DNA of 64,000 bases from Cellulosimicrobium cellulans (lineage in GTDB: Bacteria > Actinomycetota > Actinomycetes > Actinomycetales > Cellulomonadaceae), in contig NZ_JAMXST010000001.1 of the NCBI RefSeq assembly GCF_024124905.1, forward strand, positions 868,001 through 932,000, written 5' to 3'. A program made the position numbers and the translations under genes. Of the stretch, positions 44,349 through 52,367 are shown piece by piece (within the stretch, counting starts at the first letter, position 1; every line of letters begins with the position of its first letter). The notes under the pieces are model-generated. The model was given only the letters and a program-made list of their open reading frames with translations. It did no database searches and was not told the origin of the DNA.

Positions 44349-44924
44349 ATGACGACGACCGACGCCCGCGCGCGCCTCGTCGCCGCCGCGCAGGAGCTGT
44401 TCTGGGCCCAGGGCGTCGGCGCGACCAGCCCGCGCGAGGTCCTCGCCGCGAGCGGCGTGGGCCAGGGCAGCCTCTACCACCACTTCCCCACCAAGCACGA
44501 CCTCGCCGCGGCGGCCGTCCACGCCACGACGACCGCCGGGCTCGACGCGGCGCACCGCGACCTCGACGCCGACGGGACCGCCGTCGAGCGCCTCGTCCGC
44601 TACCTCGAACGGCCGCGGCCCGCGCTCGCCGGGTGCAAGGTCGGGCGCCTCGTGAGCGACCAGGCCGTCATGGACGACGCCACGCTGGCGGCGGAGGTCC
44701 GGACCTACTTCCGCGGGCTCGTCGACCTGGCCGCCGCCGTCCTGGCGGAGGACGGGCTGCCCGACGACGCCGCCCGCGACCGCGCGCTCGCGGCCGTCGC
44801 GATCGTGCAGGGCGGGTACGTCCTGGCGCGCGCCCTCGACGACCCCGACGCGATGACCGCGGCGGCCCGCGGGTTCGTCGCGCTCCTGGACCCTCGACCC
44901 GCCGACCCGCTGGAGGACGCATGA
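44349..44924 (+). CDS. TetR family regulator
   Basis: The 191-residue protein has a TetR helix-turn-helix at residues 20-50 (GATSPREVLAASGVGQGSLYHHF, core VLAASGVGQGSLYHHF) and a ligand domain with a cysteine (LAGCKVGRLVSD). Probably represses the divergent MFS and its own operon, which continues with the PNPOx gene by an ATGA overlap. The ATG at 44349 is preferred to 44337, which overlaps the operator. Confidence 0.9.
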   Translation: MTTTDARARLVAAAQELFWAQGVGATSPREVLAASGVGQGSLYHHFPTKHDLAAAAVHATTTAGLDAAHRDLDADGTAVERLVRYLERPRPALAGCKVGRLVSDQAVMDDATLAAEVRTYFRGLVDLAAAVLAEDGLPDDAARDRALAAVAIVQGGYVLARALDDPDAMTAAARGFVALLDPRPADPLEDA

Positions 44925-45607
44925 CCGCCGCACCCGACCGCCCGTCCCTGCGCGAGCGCCTGCGCGCGCTGCCGGTGCTCGGCGCCGGCCTGCCCGGCCT
45001 CGACGTCGACGCGGCACCCGACAAGCCTGGCACGCTCTTCGTCGACTGGCTCCTGGAGGCGATCGACGCCGGTCTGCCGGCACCGCACGCGGCAACCCTC
45101 TCGACCGCCGACGCGAGCGGCCGGGTCGACGCCCGGACGCTGATCCTCAAGGACGTCGACGGCGACGGCTGGGTCTTCGCCACCCGCGCCGACTCGCCCA
45201 AGGGCCTGGCGCTCGCGGAGAACCCGAACGCAGCGCTGACGTTCTTCTGGCGCGAGCACGGCCGCCAGGTGCGGGTGCGCGGTCCGGTGGTCCCGCTCGG
45301 CCCCGACGCGTCCGCCGCCGACTTCCTCGCGCGCTCCGACGCCTCCCGCGCGACCGCGCTCGCGGGACCGCAGAGCGACCCGCTCGCGTCGCAGGACGCG
45401 TACCGGACCGCGTGGGACGCGGCGCTCGCACGGGTCCGCAGCGAGCCCGGACTCGTCCTCGACGCGTGGACCGCGTACGCCCTGGAGCCCACGAGCGTCG
45501 AGTTCTGGGCGTCCTCGCCCGAGGGCCAGACCCGCCTCCGCTACGCCGCGGCCGCGGACACCCGGACCGCAGCACCCACCTGGACGAAGGAGCTCCTGTG
45601 GCCCTGA
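44921..45607 (+). CDS. Pyridoxamine 5'-phosphate oxidase family protein (PdxH-like)
   Basis: The 228-residue flavoprotein follows the PNPOx layout: PHAATLSTADASGRVDARTLILKDVDGDGWVFAT (core RVDARTLILKDVD) binds FMN, SPKGLALAENPNAALTFFWREHGRQVRVRGPV (core AALTFFWREHGRQVRVRG) is the family centre, and the end has VEFWASSPEGQTRLRY as in PdxH C-terminal dimerisation regions. The expected product would be pyridoxal phosphate, but several PNPOx relatives have other substrates. It sits in a tetR-PNPOx-MDMPI operon under exporter-type control, so a role distinct from vitamin B6 salvage is possible. Confidence 0.83.
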   Translation: MTAAPDRPSLRERLRALPVLGAGLPGLDVDAAPDKPGTLFVDWLLEAIDAGLPAPHAATLSTADASGRVDARTLILKDVDGDGWVFATRADSPKGLALAENPNAALTFFWREHGRQVRVRGPVVPLGPDASAADFLARSDASRATALAGPQSDPLASQDAYRTAWDAALARVRSEPGLVLDAWTAYALEPTSVEFWASSPEGQTRLRYAAAADTRTAAPTWTKELLWP

Positions 45608-46431
45608 CCGGAACCGGCCCGCTCGCGCTCCCCGACGTCGAGGACGCGCGCCACGACGCACGGTCCGCGCTCGCCGCCGTCACCGCCGCGACGCGCACCC
45701 TCGGCGACGACGGCCTCGCCGGCCCCTCGACCCTTCCCGGCTGGTCGCGCAGCCACGTGCTCGCGCACGTCACGGCGATCGGCGAGGCCATGGCCCGCCA
45801 GGCGGAGCACGCCGCCCGCGGCGCGCTCGTCGAGGTGTACGACGGCGGAGCCGCCGGCCGCGAGGCCGGCATCCAGGCGGGCGCGGGCCGGTCCGTCGCC
45901 GCGCACGTCGTCGCGCTCGAGGCGCTCGCCGAACGCCTCGACGCCGCGTGGCCGGAGCCCGGGTCGTCCGGGTGGGACGCCCCCGTGACCTACCGCGACG
46001 GGACCGTCGCCGACGCGCTCGTCGCATGGTGGCGCGAGGTCCGCGTCCACGCCGTGGACCTCGACGCCGGGATCGGCCTCGACACCTGGCCGCGCTCCCT
46101 CGACCTCCACCTCCTCGACTTCCTCGGGGTCCGGCTCGCGGACGACGTCGTGGTCGAGCTCGCGAGCGAGCCCACCGTGCTCGGGGTGGGTCCGGGCGGC
46201 CTTCGCCTCGCTGCCGAACCCGGGATCTCTCCCGACTCGGAGACTCCCCTGGGGAGCGACCCCGGGTTCGACGCGCGAGCCGGTGTCGTCGTCCGGGGTC
46301 GCCTGACCGACGTCGCCGCCTGGCTCGCGGGCCGCGCCCCCGACGCCGCACCCCTCGCGTTCCGCTCCGGCGAACCGGTCGCCCTTCCCGAGATCAGCCC
46401 CTGGCCCTCCCCGTACTCGCCGCCGCGGTAG
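45598..46431 (+). CDS. Maleylpyruvate isomerase family mycothiol-dependent enzyme
   Basis: The 277-residue protein has the N-terminal DinB-like four-helix MDMPI domain (GPSTLPGWSRSHVLAHVTAIGEAMARQ, core LPGWSRSHVLAHV; RVHAVDLDAGI with the metal histidine), and a C-terminal domain (VVRGRLTDVAAWLAGR). Proteins of this type use mycothiol as cofactor. It starts with GTG at 45598, overlapping the PNPOx gene by 10 bases. Between residues about 207 and 225 it carries an insert encoded by a perfect 10-bp inverted repeat (46215-46270). Substrate unknown. Confidence 0.82.
   Translation: MALTGTGPLALPDVEDARHDARSALAAVTAATRTLGDDGLAGPSTLPGWSRSHVLAHVTAIGEAMARQAEHAARGALVEVYDGGAAGREAGIQAGAGRSVAAHVVALEALAERLDAAWPEPGSSGWDAPVTYRDGTVADALVAWWREVRVHAVDLDAGIGLDTWPRSLDLHLLDFLGVRLADDVVVELASEPTVLGVGPGGLRLAAEPGISPDSETPLGSDPGFDARAGVVVRGRLTDVAAWLAGRAPDAAPLAFRSGEPVALPEISPWPSPYSPPR
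46215..46270. repeat. Inverted repeat inside the MDMPI gene
   Basis: CGAACCCGGG (46215-46224) and CCCGGGTTCG (46261-46270) form a perfect 10-bp inverted repeat with a 36-base interior that includes a second small dyad (CTCCCC-TGGGGAG). The DNA is read in frame. The sequence GGGTTCGACGCG at the right end recurs at about 46443 in the gap before mqo. Confidence 0.5.
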
Positions 46432-46632
46432 ACCCGCGTCGGGGTTCGACGCGTGGCCGGGTCTCGGGCGCGAGCCGAACCCGCCGCTCGAGCGGCGGAG
46501 CCTCTGAGCCCTCCGCGACCTGCTCTCCCTCGGCGGACGGGGGTCCCGGGGTGCGGGTGAGACGTCCGGCCTGTGCCGGTCGGGACGTTCGTCCCGCGAA
46601 AGTGTGACGCACGCCCGTGACGGAACGCACAC

Positions 46633-46660
46633 TTAGTGCACTCTTTCACAAGCGTAGAAT
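46633..46660 (+). promoter_or_regulatory. Probable mqo promoter with dyads upstream
   Basis: TTAGTG (46633-46638) and TAGAAT (46655-46660) are 16 bases apart, six bases before the GTG start, so the mRNA may be leaderless. Just upstream AGTGTG (46601-46606) and CACACT (46628-46633) form a dyad overlapping the -35. Confidence 0.5.
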
Positions 46661-46666
46661 CGGAGC

Positions 46667-48187
46667 GTGTCGAGTCGAGCGAGCAACCCCGCAAGCAGCG
46701 CAGACCAGATCGACGTAGCCCTCATCGGCGGTGGCATCATGAGCGCCACGCTGGGAGCCCTCCTCAAGGTCCTGGAGCCTTCCTGGACCGTGCGCATCTA
46801 CGAGCGTCTGGACGCCGTGGCGCAGGAGTCGTCGAACCCGTGGAACAACGCCGGGACCGGCCATGCCGCCCTGTGCGAGCTGAACTACACGCCGGAGAAG
46901 GCGGACGGCTCGATCGACATCACCAAGGCGGTGAAGATCAACGAGCAGTTCGAGGTGTCGCGCGAGTTCTGGCACCACCTGCTCACCACCGGCGCCCTCC
47001 CCCAGCCCGCGAGCTTCATCTCCCGCACGCCGCACATGACATTCGTGCGCGGCGCGGAGAACGTCGACTACCTGCGCCGCCGGTTCGAGACGCTGCGCCG
47101 GCACCCGCTCTTCAGCGAGCTCGAGTTCAGCGACGACCCGGCCGTGATCGCCGAGTGGGCCCCGCTCCTCGTCGCGGAGCGCGACGGCGACGAGCCGGTC
47201 GCGGCGACGCGCGCGACGAGCGGCACGGACGTCGACTTCGGCGCCCTCACGCAGCAGCTCGTCGACTACCTCGTCTCGCAGGGCACGCAGCTCTACCTCG
47301 AGCACGAGGTGAAGAACCTCAAGAAGACGAAGGACGGCCGCTGGCGTCTGACGGTCAAGGACCGCTCGTGGAACGCCCCGAAGCGCCGCTCGACGGTCGA
47401 GGCGCGGTTCGTGTTCGTCGGCGCGGGCGGTGGCGCCCTGCCGCTGCTCCAGGCCGCGGGCATCCCCGAGGCCAAGGGTTACGGCGGCTTCCCCATCAGC
47501 GGCGAGTTCCTGCGCACCGACAGCCCCGAGCTCGTCGCGCAGCACCAGGCCAAGGTGTACGGCAAGGCCGACGTCGGCTCCCCGCCCATGTCCGTCCCGC
47601 ACCTGGACACGCGCGTCGTCGACGGCAAGACGTACCTGATGTTCGGCCCCTATGCCGGGTTCAGCCCCAAGTACCTCAAGAAGGGCAAGTACCTCGGGCT
47701 GTTCACGTCGCTGCGCCTGCACAACCTCGGCTCGATGGTCGGTGCGGGCCTGAAGAACCTCGACCTCACCCAGTACCTGGTCGGCCAGCTCCTGGCGAGC
47801 CCGGAGACCAAGTTCACGGCGCTCCAGGGCTTCATGCCGACGGCGCACCCCAAGGACTGGGAGACCATCACCGCCGGCCAGCGCGTGCAGGTGATCAAGA
47901 GGGACAAGGACGGCAAGGGCGTCCTCGAGTTCGGCACCGAAGTCATCGCCGCCGGCGACGGCTCCATCGCGGGCCTGCTCGGGGCCTCGCCGGGCGCGTC
48001 GACCGCGGTCCCCGCGATGATCGACCTGCTGGAGCGCTGCTTCCCCGCGCGCTTCACCAAGTGGCGCCCCGAGCTCGCGACGATGATCCCGAGCCTCGGC
48101 CACGCCCCCTGGGAGGCCGAGGAGCTCGAGGGTCTCGACCAGCTCACCGGCGGCGCGGACGTCGACGCGGTCGGCTCGCGCGCCTGA
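46667..48187 (+). CDS. mqo: Malate:quinone oxidoreductase
   Basis: The 506-residue FAD enzyme oxidises malate to oxaloacetate at the membrane and reduces menaquinone, as a route in the TCA cycle. The N-terminal dinucleotide motif is DVALIGGGIMSATLGALLK, followed by the Mqo signature ESSNPWNNAGTGHAALCELNYTP (core PWNNAGTGHAALCELNYT), VFVGAGGGALPLLQAAG and the C-terminal PLGHAPWE-like LGHAPWEAEELEG. The GTG at 46667 gives the usual length. It is monocistronic with a terminator after it. Confidence 0.95.
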   Translation: MSSRASNPASSADQIDVALIGGGIMSATLGALLKVLEPSWTVRIYERLDAVAQESSNPWNNAGTGHAALCELNYTPEKADGSIDITKAVKINEQFEVSREFWHHLLTTGALPQPASFISRTPHMTFVRGAENVDYLRRRFETLRRHPLFSELEFSDDPAVIAEWAPLLVAERDGDEPVAATRATSGTDVDFGALTQQLVDYLVSQGTQLYLEHEVKNLKKTKDGRWRLTVKDRSWNAPKRRSTVEARFVFVGAGGGALPLLQAAGIPEAKGYGGFPISGEFLRTDSPELVAQHQAKVYGKADVGSPPMSVPHLDTRVVDGKTYLMFGPYAGFSPKYLKKGKYLGLFTSLRLHNLGSMVGAGLKNLDLTQYLVGQLLASPETKFTALQGFMPTAHPKDWETITAGQRVQVIKRDKDGKGVLEFGTEVIAAGDGSIAGLLGASPGASTAVPAMIDLLERCFPARFTKWRPELATMIPSLGHAPWEAEELEGLDQLTGGADVDAVGSRA

Positions 48188-48211
48188 CCAGGATCTGACG
48201 CCCCTCCCCCA

Positions 48212-48246
48212 CGACGGCCCGGACCTCCACGAGGTCCGGGCCGTCG
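48212..48246 (+). terminator. mqo terminator
   Basis: A perfect 16-bp stem (48212-48227 with 48231-48246) with a CAC loop, 25 bases after the mqo stop. What follows is a T-containing tandem repeat rather than a T-tract. Confidence 0.75.
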
Positions 48247-48302
48247 CGTCTCTGTCGCCACGTCTCTGTCGCCCCCTCTCTGTCGCGGCGTCTCTGCAGC
48301 CG
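48247..48302 (+). repeat. Four 14-bp tandem units right after the mqo terminator
   Basis: Units starting at 48247, 48261, 48275 and 48289 share CGTCTCTGTCGCC; the first two differ at one base, and the last two are degraded. It begins at the first base after the terminator stem. Confidence 0.75.
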
Positions 48303-48365
48303 CCTCCTTGCCGTCCTGGCCGTCTCGCGTCCGTCGTCGTGCGTTCGCCGCGGGCACCGACCGCG

Positions 48366-48782
48366 TCAGCGCGGGAGCGGCACGCGCCGCGCCGCGCTCG
48401 GCGGACGCCGGTTCGACGTCGGCGGCTCGGCGAGCGTCGCCGACGCCTGCGCCGGGGCACCCCGCACGCCGTCGCGCACGGCAGGGTTCGGGACGACGCG
48501 CCGCAGGACGAGCTCGGCCGCGACCGCGTGCGGGTCGACGTGCGCGCCCTGCGCGTCAGGGCGCGAGGCCGCCGCCCGCAGGTCGGCGTCGAGACGCTGC
48601 GCGTCGCGGTCCGGGCGCTCGCCGTCGACCGACCGGTCGCCCCACGCGCCGGCACCGGGCCACGCGCCGTCGGACCCCGCGGGGAACCACGGTCGCGCGG
48701 GGTCCTCGCGCCGCACCGCGAGCGCCGCGACGGTCGGGCCGACGACGAGGAGAAGAACCACCACACCCCAGAAGATGTCCAT
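48366..48782 (-). CDS. Small membrane-anchored protein, unknown function
   Basis: The 138-residue protein begins MDIFWGVVVLLLVVGPTVAALAV, a single N-terminal membrane segment, followed by a hydrophilic cytoplasmic or surface part rich in Arg, Ala and Pro, without recognised motif. The ATG at 48782 is the first codon consistent with a membrane anchor; the frame continues upstream without family signals. It is divergent from the GlxA-type regulator gene by 90 bases. I do not recognise it. Coding status is probable rather than certain. Confidence 0.55.
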   Translation of the reverse strand: MDIFWGVVVLLLVVGPTVAALAVRREDPARPWFPAGSDGAWPGAGAWGDRSVDGERPDRDAQRLDADLRAAASRPDAQGAHVDPHAVAAELVLRRVVPNPAVRDGVRGAPAQASATLAEPPTSNRRPPSAARRVPLPR

Positions 48783-48872
48783 GCCCCCACCCTTCCGCCG
48801 GGCGGCTCCGCCGACGAGTGGCAGGACTGACACCTCTCGACAAGATCCCGCCACGGGCGTAGCGTGCCGTGC

Positions 48873-49826
48873 ATGGTGCACTCCGTCGCTGCCGTCGTGT
48901 GCGATGGCCTGGCCCCGTTCGAGTTCGGCGTCGTATGCGAGGTGTTCGGCCTCGACCGGAGCGAGGACGGCGTCCCGCCGTTCGACTTCCGCGTGTGCGG
49001 CCCGGTCGCCGGGTCGCCCGTCCGCACGTCGGTCGGCGCGCAGGTCGTCCCCGACCACGGGCTCGACGCGACGGACGACGCCGACCTCCTCATCGTCCCG
49101 GCGATCCGCATCGGCTCGCACTACCCGCCCGAGGTGCTGGACGCGGTCCGACGCGCGTCGGACCGCGGCGCGCTGCTGCTGAGCGTGTGCTCCGGGGTGT
49201 TCGTGCTCGCCGCGGCCGGCGTGATCGAGGGGCGGCGCGTCACGACCCACTGGATGCACGCCGACGAGCTGCGTCGCCGGTACCCGAGCCTGGACATCGA
49301 CCCGGACGTGCTGTTCGTCGACGACGGCAACCTCGTGACGAGCGCCGGGACCGCAGCGGGGATCGACGCGTGCCTGCACCTCGTGCGGCGCGAGCTCGGG
49401 GCCAAGGTCGCGAACACGATCGCGCGGCGCATGGTCGTGGCGCCCCAGCGCGAGGGCGGTCAGCGCCAGTTCATCGAGCGCCCGGTCCCGGAGTGCGAGG
49501 AGGACTCGTTCGCCGAGCTGCTGGAGTGGATGACCGAGCACCTCGACGAGTCGCTCACGGTGCGCGACCTGGCGCGCCGGGCCCACACGTCGGAGCGGAC
49601 GTTCGCGCGTTCGTTCGTCGCCCAGACGGGCACGACGCCGCTCGCGTGGCTGACGTCGCAGCGCGTCGCGCACGCGCAGTCGCTGCTCGAGGAGTCGTCG
49701 CTCGACCTCGAGGAGGTCGCGCGGCGCTGCGGTTTCGGGTCGGCGGCGCTCCTGCGCCACCACTTCCGGCGCGCGGTCGGCATCACGCCGACGGAGTACC
49801 GCCAGACGTTCCGCTTCGCCGCCTGA
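48873..49826 (+). CDS. GlxA-type AraC family regulator (DJ-1/PfpI-like N-domain)
   Basis: The 317-residue protein has a DJ-1/PfpI-like N-terminal domain (VAAVVCDGLAPFEFGVVCEVFGL, then SVCSGVFVLAAAG with the cysteine position) and a C-terminal AraC double helix-turn-helix (LARRAHTSERTFARSFVAQTGTTPLAWL, core HTSERTFARSFVAQTG, and EVARRCGFGSAALLRHHFRR). Typically such regulators respond to a small ligand and activate adjacent genes. The ATG at 48873 is preferred over the GTG at 48864. Its target may be the desaturase downstream, but the spacing and a separate dyad suggest otherwise. Confidence 0.9.
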   Translation: MVHSVAAVVCDGLAPFEFGVVCEVFGLDRSEDGVPPFDFRVCGPVAGSPVRTSVGAQVVPDHGLDATDDADLLIVPAIRIGSHYPPEVLDAVRRASDRGALLLSVCSGVFVLAAAGVIEGRRVTTHWMHADELRRRYPSLDIDPDVLFVDDGNLVTSAGTAAGIDACLHLVRRELGAKVANTIARRMVVAPQREGGQRQFIERPVPECEEDSFAELLEWMTEHLDESLTVRDLARRAHTSERTFARSFVAQTGTTPLAWLTSQRVAHAQSLLEESSLDLEEVARRCGFGSAALLRHHFRRAVGITPTEYRQTFRFAA

Positions 49827-49887
49827 CCACGACGCCGCCCGTCCGGCTCCTGCGCGAGTTCTTCACGTGACGCGCTCGCATGCGCAA

Positions 49888-49903
49888 CCTACGGTCCCGT
49901 AGG
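49888..49903. promoter_or_regulatory. Dyad at the fatty acid desaturase promoter
   Basis: CCTACGG-TC-CCGTAGG is a perfect 7-bp inverted repeat. TAGGGT at 49900-49905 may be the -10, so the dyad overlaps the promoter. A dimeric repressor is the simplest reading. Confidence 0.5.
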
Positions 49904-49981
49904 GTGGGGGTCATCTGCAGCACGAGCACCCGCTCACCTCCGCGGCTGGGAAGTCGACACCGACACCCTGCGAGGCCGCAC

Positions 49982-51091
49982 ATGACCTCTGCCGCAGTGC
50001 GCCCGGGCTTCCGGGCCACCCGTCCCCGCACCGACGAGCCGGGCGCCGTCACCAGCACGTACAGCGCGCTGTCGCGCACCGTGCGCGACGCCGGCCTGCT
50101 CCACCGGACGCACGGCTACTACCTGTGGACCCTCGCCGTGCTGACGCTCGCGCTCGGCGGCGCCGTCGCCGGGTTCGTCCTCCTCGGCGACTCGTGGTTC
50201 CAGCTCCTGATCGCCGGGGCGCTCGGCCTGATCTTCACCCAGTTCGCGTTCGTCGCCCACGAGGCGTCGCACCGGCAGGTCTTCGCGTCCGGCCCGGCGA
50301 ACGACCGCCTGGGTCGCATCCTCGCGAACGGCGTGGTGGGGATCAGCCACTCGTGGTGGATGAACAAGCACACGCGCCACCACGCGAACCCCAACCAGCG
50401 CGGCAAGGACCCGGACATCGCCCCGGACGTCGTCGTCTTCCTCGACGAGGACGCCGCCGCCGCGAAGGGCTTCCGCTCGGTGATCAACCGCTACCAGGGG
50501 TGGCTGTTCTTCCCGCTCCTCACGCTCGAGGGCCTCAACCTGCACGTCCAGGCGTACCGCTCGCTCCTCGCGGGTGGCCGGACGCGCGGCAACGTCCGCG
50601 ACCGGGTCCGCGAGCTCGTCATCCTCACGCTGCGCCTGTCGCTCTACGTGGGGGCGATCTTCTGGTTCCTGCCGCTCGGCATGGCGTTCGCGTTCCTCGG
50701 CGTGCAGCTCGCCGTGTTCGGCGTCTACATGGGGGCGTCGTTCGCGCCCAACCACAAGGGCATGGCGATCATTCCCGAGAACGCGAAGATCGACTTCCTG
50801 TCCAAGCAGGTCCTCACGTCGCGCAACATCCGCGGCGGCTGGTGGATGAACGTCCTCATGGGCGGGCTGAACTTCCAGATCGAGCACCACCTCTTCCCGA
50901 GCATGCCGCGTCCCCACCTCGCGCGGGCGCGGGAGATCGTGCGCGAGCACTGCGCGAACCTCGGCCTGCCCTACACGGAGACCAGCCTCGTCCAGTCGTA
51001 CGGCATCGTGGTCCGCTACCTCAACCGCGTGGGGCTCTCGGCGCGCGACCCGTTCGACTGCCCGATGTTCCGCCAGCTCCGCAAGGTCTGA
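49982..51091 (+). CDS. Acyl-lipid fatty acid desaturase
   Basis: The 369-residue membrane enzyme has the three histidine boxes of the di-iron desaturases: AHEASHRQ (HxxxH), NKHTRHHANP (HxxHH) and FQIEHHLFPSMPRPHL (ExxHH), with four hydrophobic spans between them. It should introduce a double bond into membrane lipid acyl chains, using ferredoxin or a flavoprotein, and is expected to rise in the cold. The ATG at 49982 follows the dyad region by 80 bases. Regiospecificity is not visible. Monocistronic, convergent with the siderophore-interacting protein gene. Confidence 0.93.
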   Translation: MTSAAVRPGFRATRPRTDEPGAVTSTYSALSRTVRDAGLLHRTHGYYLWTLAVLTLALGGAVAGFVLLGDSWFQLLIAGALGLIFTQFAFVAHEASHRQVFASGPANDRLGRILANGVVGISHSWWMNKHTRHHANPNQRGKDPDIAPDVVVFLDEDAAAAKGFRSVINRYQGWLFFPLLTLEGLNLHVQAYRSLLAGGRTRGNVRDRVRELVILTLRLSLYVGAIFWFLPLGMAFAFLGVQLAVFGVYMGASFAPNHKGMAIIPENAKIDFLSKQVLTSRNIRGGWWMNVLMGGLNFQIEHHLFPSMPRPHLARAREIVREHCANLGLPYTETSLVQSYGIVVRYLNRVGLSARDPFDCPMFRQLRKV

Positions 51092-51143
51092 CGGGACAGA
51101 GGCGTGCCGCCCGGGCCCTCAGGTCCGACGACGCCCGGGCCGG

Positions 51144-51974
51144 TCAGGCCGACGCCGCGTGCCCGTGCCGCCAGTACCCGACGAAGTCGACGTGCGCCTT
51201 GGGCACGCCGCGGTCGTTGACGAGGTGGCGGCGCACCCCGGTCGCGAGCGTCGACTCCCCCACCGCGTACGCGTAGACGGGACCGGACGGCAGGTCGGCC
51301 GACCGCACCGCCTCGAGCGCCAGCGCGCCGGGCAGGAGCGCGTGCGGGTCGGTGCCCGCGGGAGCGGAGCCCTCCCGCACGACCCAGCGCAGCTCAACGC
51401 CGGCCGGGACGCGGAAGTCCTGCGCGTCCGCCGCCTCGGGGATCTCGACGATCGCGAGGCCGCGCGCGTCGTCGGGCAGCGACTCGCAGATGCCCGCGAC
51501 CGCGGGCAACCCGGTCTCGTCGGCGACGACGAGGGTCCAGTCGTGCGGGACGCGCGGGTTGTACCCCACACCCTGGTCGAGCACGCCGACGCGGTCGCCC
51601 GGCTGCGCGGACAGCGCGAACGACGACGCGGGCCCGGCGTCCCCGTGGACGACGAAGTCGACGTCGATCTCGCGCAGGTCGGGCCGCGCGGCGCGCACCG
51701 TGTAGTTGCGGACCCAGGGCCGGCGCGCCTTGGGCGTCGCGAGGTACTGGACGTACCACATGCCCGACGTGCGCGTGGGCAGGCGCAGGGACTCCTGGTC
51801 GTCGCGGGCGAGGAACATCCGGAACCACTGGTCGAAGCCCATGGGTGTGAAGAGGTCCATGTCTTCGCCGCCGAAGGTCACCCGCACGACGTTCGGGCTC
51901 ACCCGCTTGCTGCCCACCACGCTCAGCGTGACGACGTGCGCGTCGGCGGGCTTGACCATCTTGAACGTGGCCAC
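51144..51974 (-). CDS. Siderophore-interacting protein (ViuB-like flavin reductase)
   Basis: The 276-residue cytoplasmic protein belongs to the ViuB/FhuF-like SIP family, which reduces ferric siderophores with NAD(P)H and FAD. N-terminal FAD part: VRVTFGGEDMDLFTP, MWYVQYLATPKARRPWVRNYTVRAARPD (core RPWVRNYTVRA); NAD(P)H part: LVVADETGLPAVAGICESLPDDA (core ADETGLPAVAGI) and VYAYAVGESTLATGVRRHLV. The GTG at 51974 follows GAGGAG. The upstream iron box (52040-52058) fits repression by iron via an IdeR-type regulator. Confidence 0.93.
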   Translation of the reverse strand: MATFKMVKPADAHVVTLSVVGSKRVSPNVVRVTFGGEDMDLFTPMGFDQWFRMFLARDDQESLRLPTRTSGMWYVQYLATPKARRPWVRNYTVRAARPDLREIDVDFVVHGDAGPASSFALSAQPGDRVGVLDQGVGYNPRVPHDWTLVVADETGLPAVAGICESLPDDARGLAIVEIPEAADAQDFRVPAGVELRWVVREGSAPAGTDPHALLPGALALEAVRSADLPSGPVYAYAVGESTLATGVRRHLVNDRGVPKAHVDFVGYWRHGHAASA

Positions 51975-52039
51975 CAGCGGCTCCTCGGGGTGCGGCCCGG
52001 GCCTCCCGGGCGGACGACGGCCCCGCGACCACGGTGACC

Positions 52040-52058
52040 GTAGGCAAGGCTATCCTCA
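52040..52058. promoter_or_regulatory. Iron box (IdeR/DtxR type) before the siderophore-interacting gene
   Basis: The 19 bases GTAGGCAAGGCTATCCTCA match 14 of 19 of the IdeR consensus TTAGGTTAGGCTAACCTAA. The site lies 66 bases before the GTG of the siderophore-interacting protein and has the central AGGCTA. Regulator identity is inferred; the DtxR-family gene at 18479 is one candidate. Confidence 0.75.
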
Positions 52059-52148
52059 CCTGCGGGCCACCGTCGATGTGGCCGATCCCACACACCCCGT
52101 GCCCCTCCCCGGCCCGGAGGCACCGCGCTCCGCTGGCATGCTCGACGC

Positions 52149-52367
52149 GTGGAGCTTCCCGTCGCCTGGTCCGTCGTCCTGCTCGTCGCCGCCGCGTGGA
52201 ACCTGCTCATCTGGCCGCGGTTCCTCCAGCGCATCGCCAAGGACCCCCGCGCGCGGGACGCCGAGGGGCGCGCGACGCGCTTCCTCACGGTGCACGTCGT
52301 GCTCATCGCGGTCTCGCTCGTTCTCGCTCTGGCAGTCGGCGCGCTCGGCGTCCTCACGCTCGTCTGA
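52149..52367 (+). CDS. SCO4848-family small membrane protein
   Basis: The 72-residue protein has two membrane segments (VAWSVVLLVAAAWNLLIWP and VHVVLIAVSLVLALAVGALG) joined by a short basic loop with FLQRIAKDPRARD, the SCO4848-family pattern. GTG start at 52149. It overlaps the convergent ECF sigma gene by 14 bases at the 3' ends. Conserved in actinobacteria, function unknown. Confidence 0.8.
   Translation: MELPVAWSVVLLVAAAWNLLIWPRFLQRIAKDPRARDAEGRATRFLTVHVVLIAVSLVLALAVGALGVLTLV

Noticed and set aside
46432-46600. Small gene or RNA in the gap before mqo
   Set aside because: Only small palindromes (for instance CGGGAC-GTTC-GTCCCG) and no start with a ribosome-binding site or family match.
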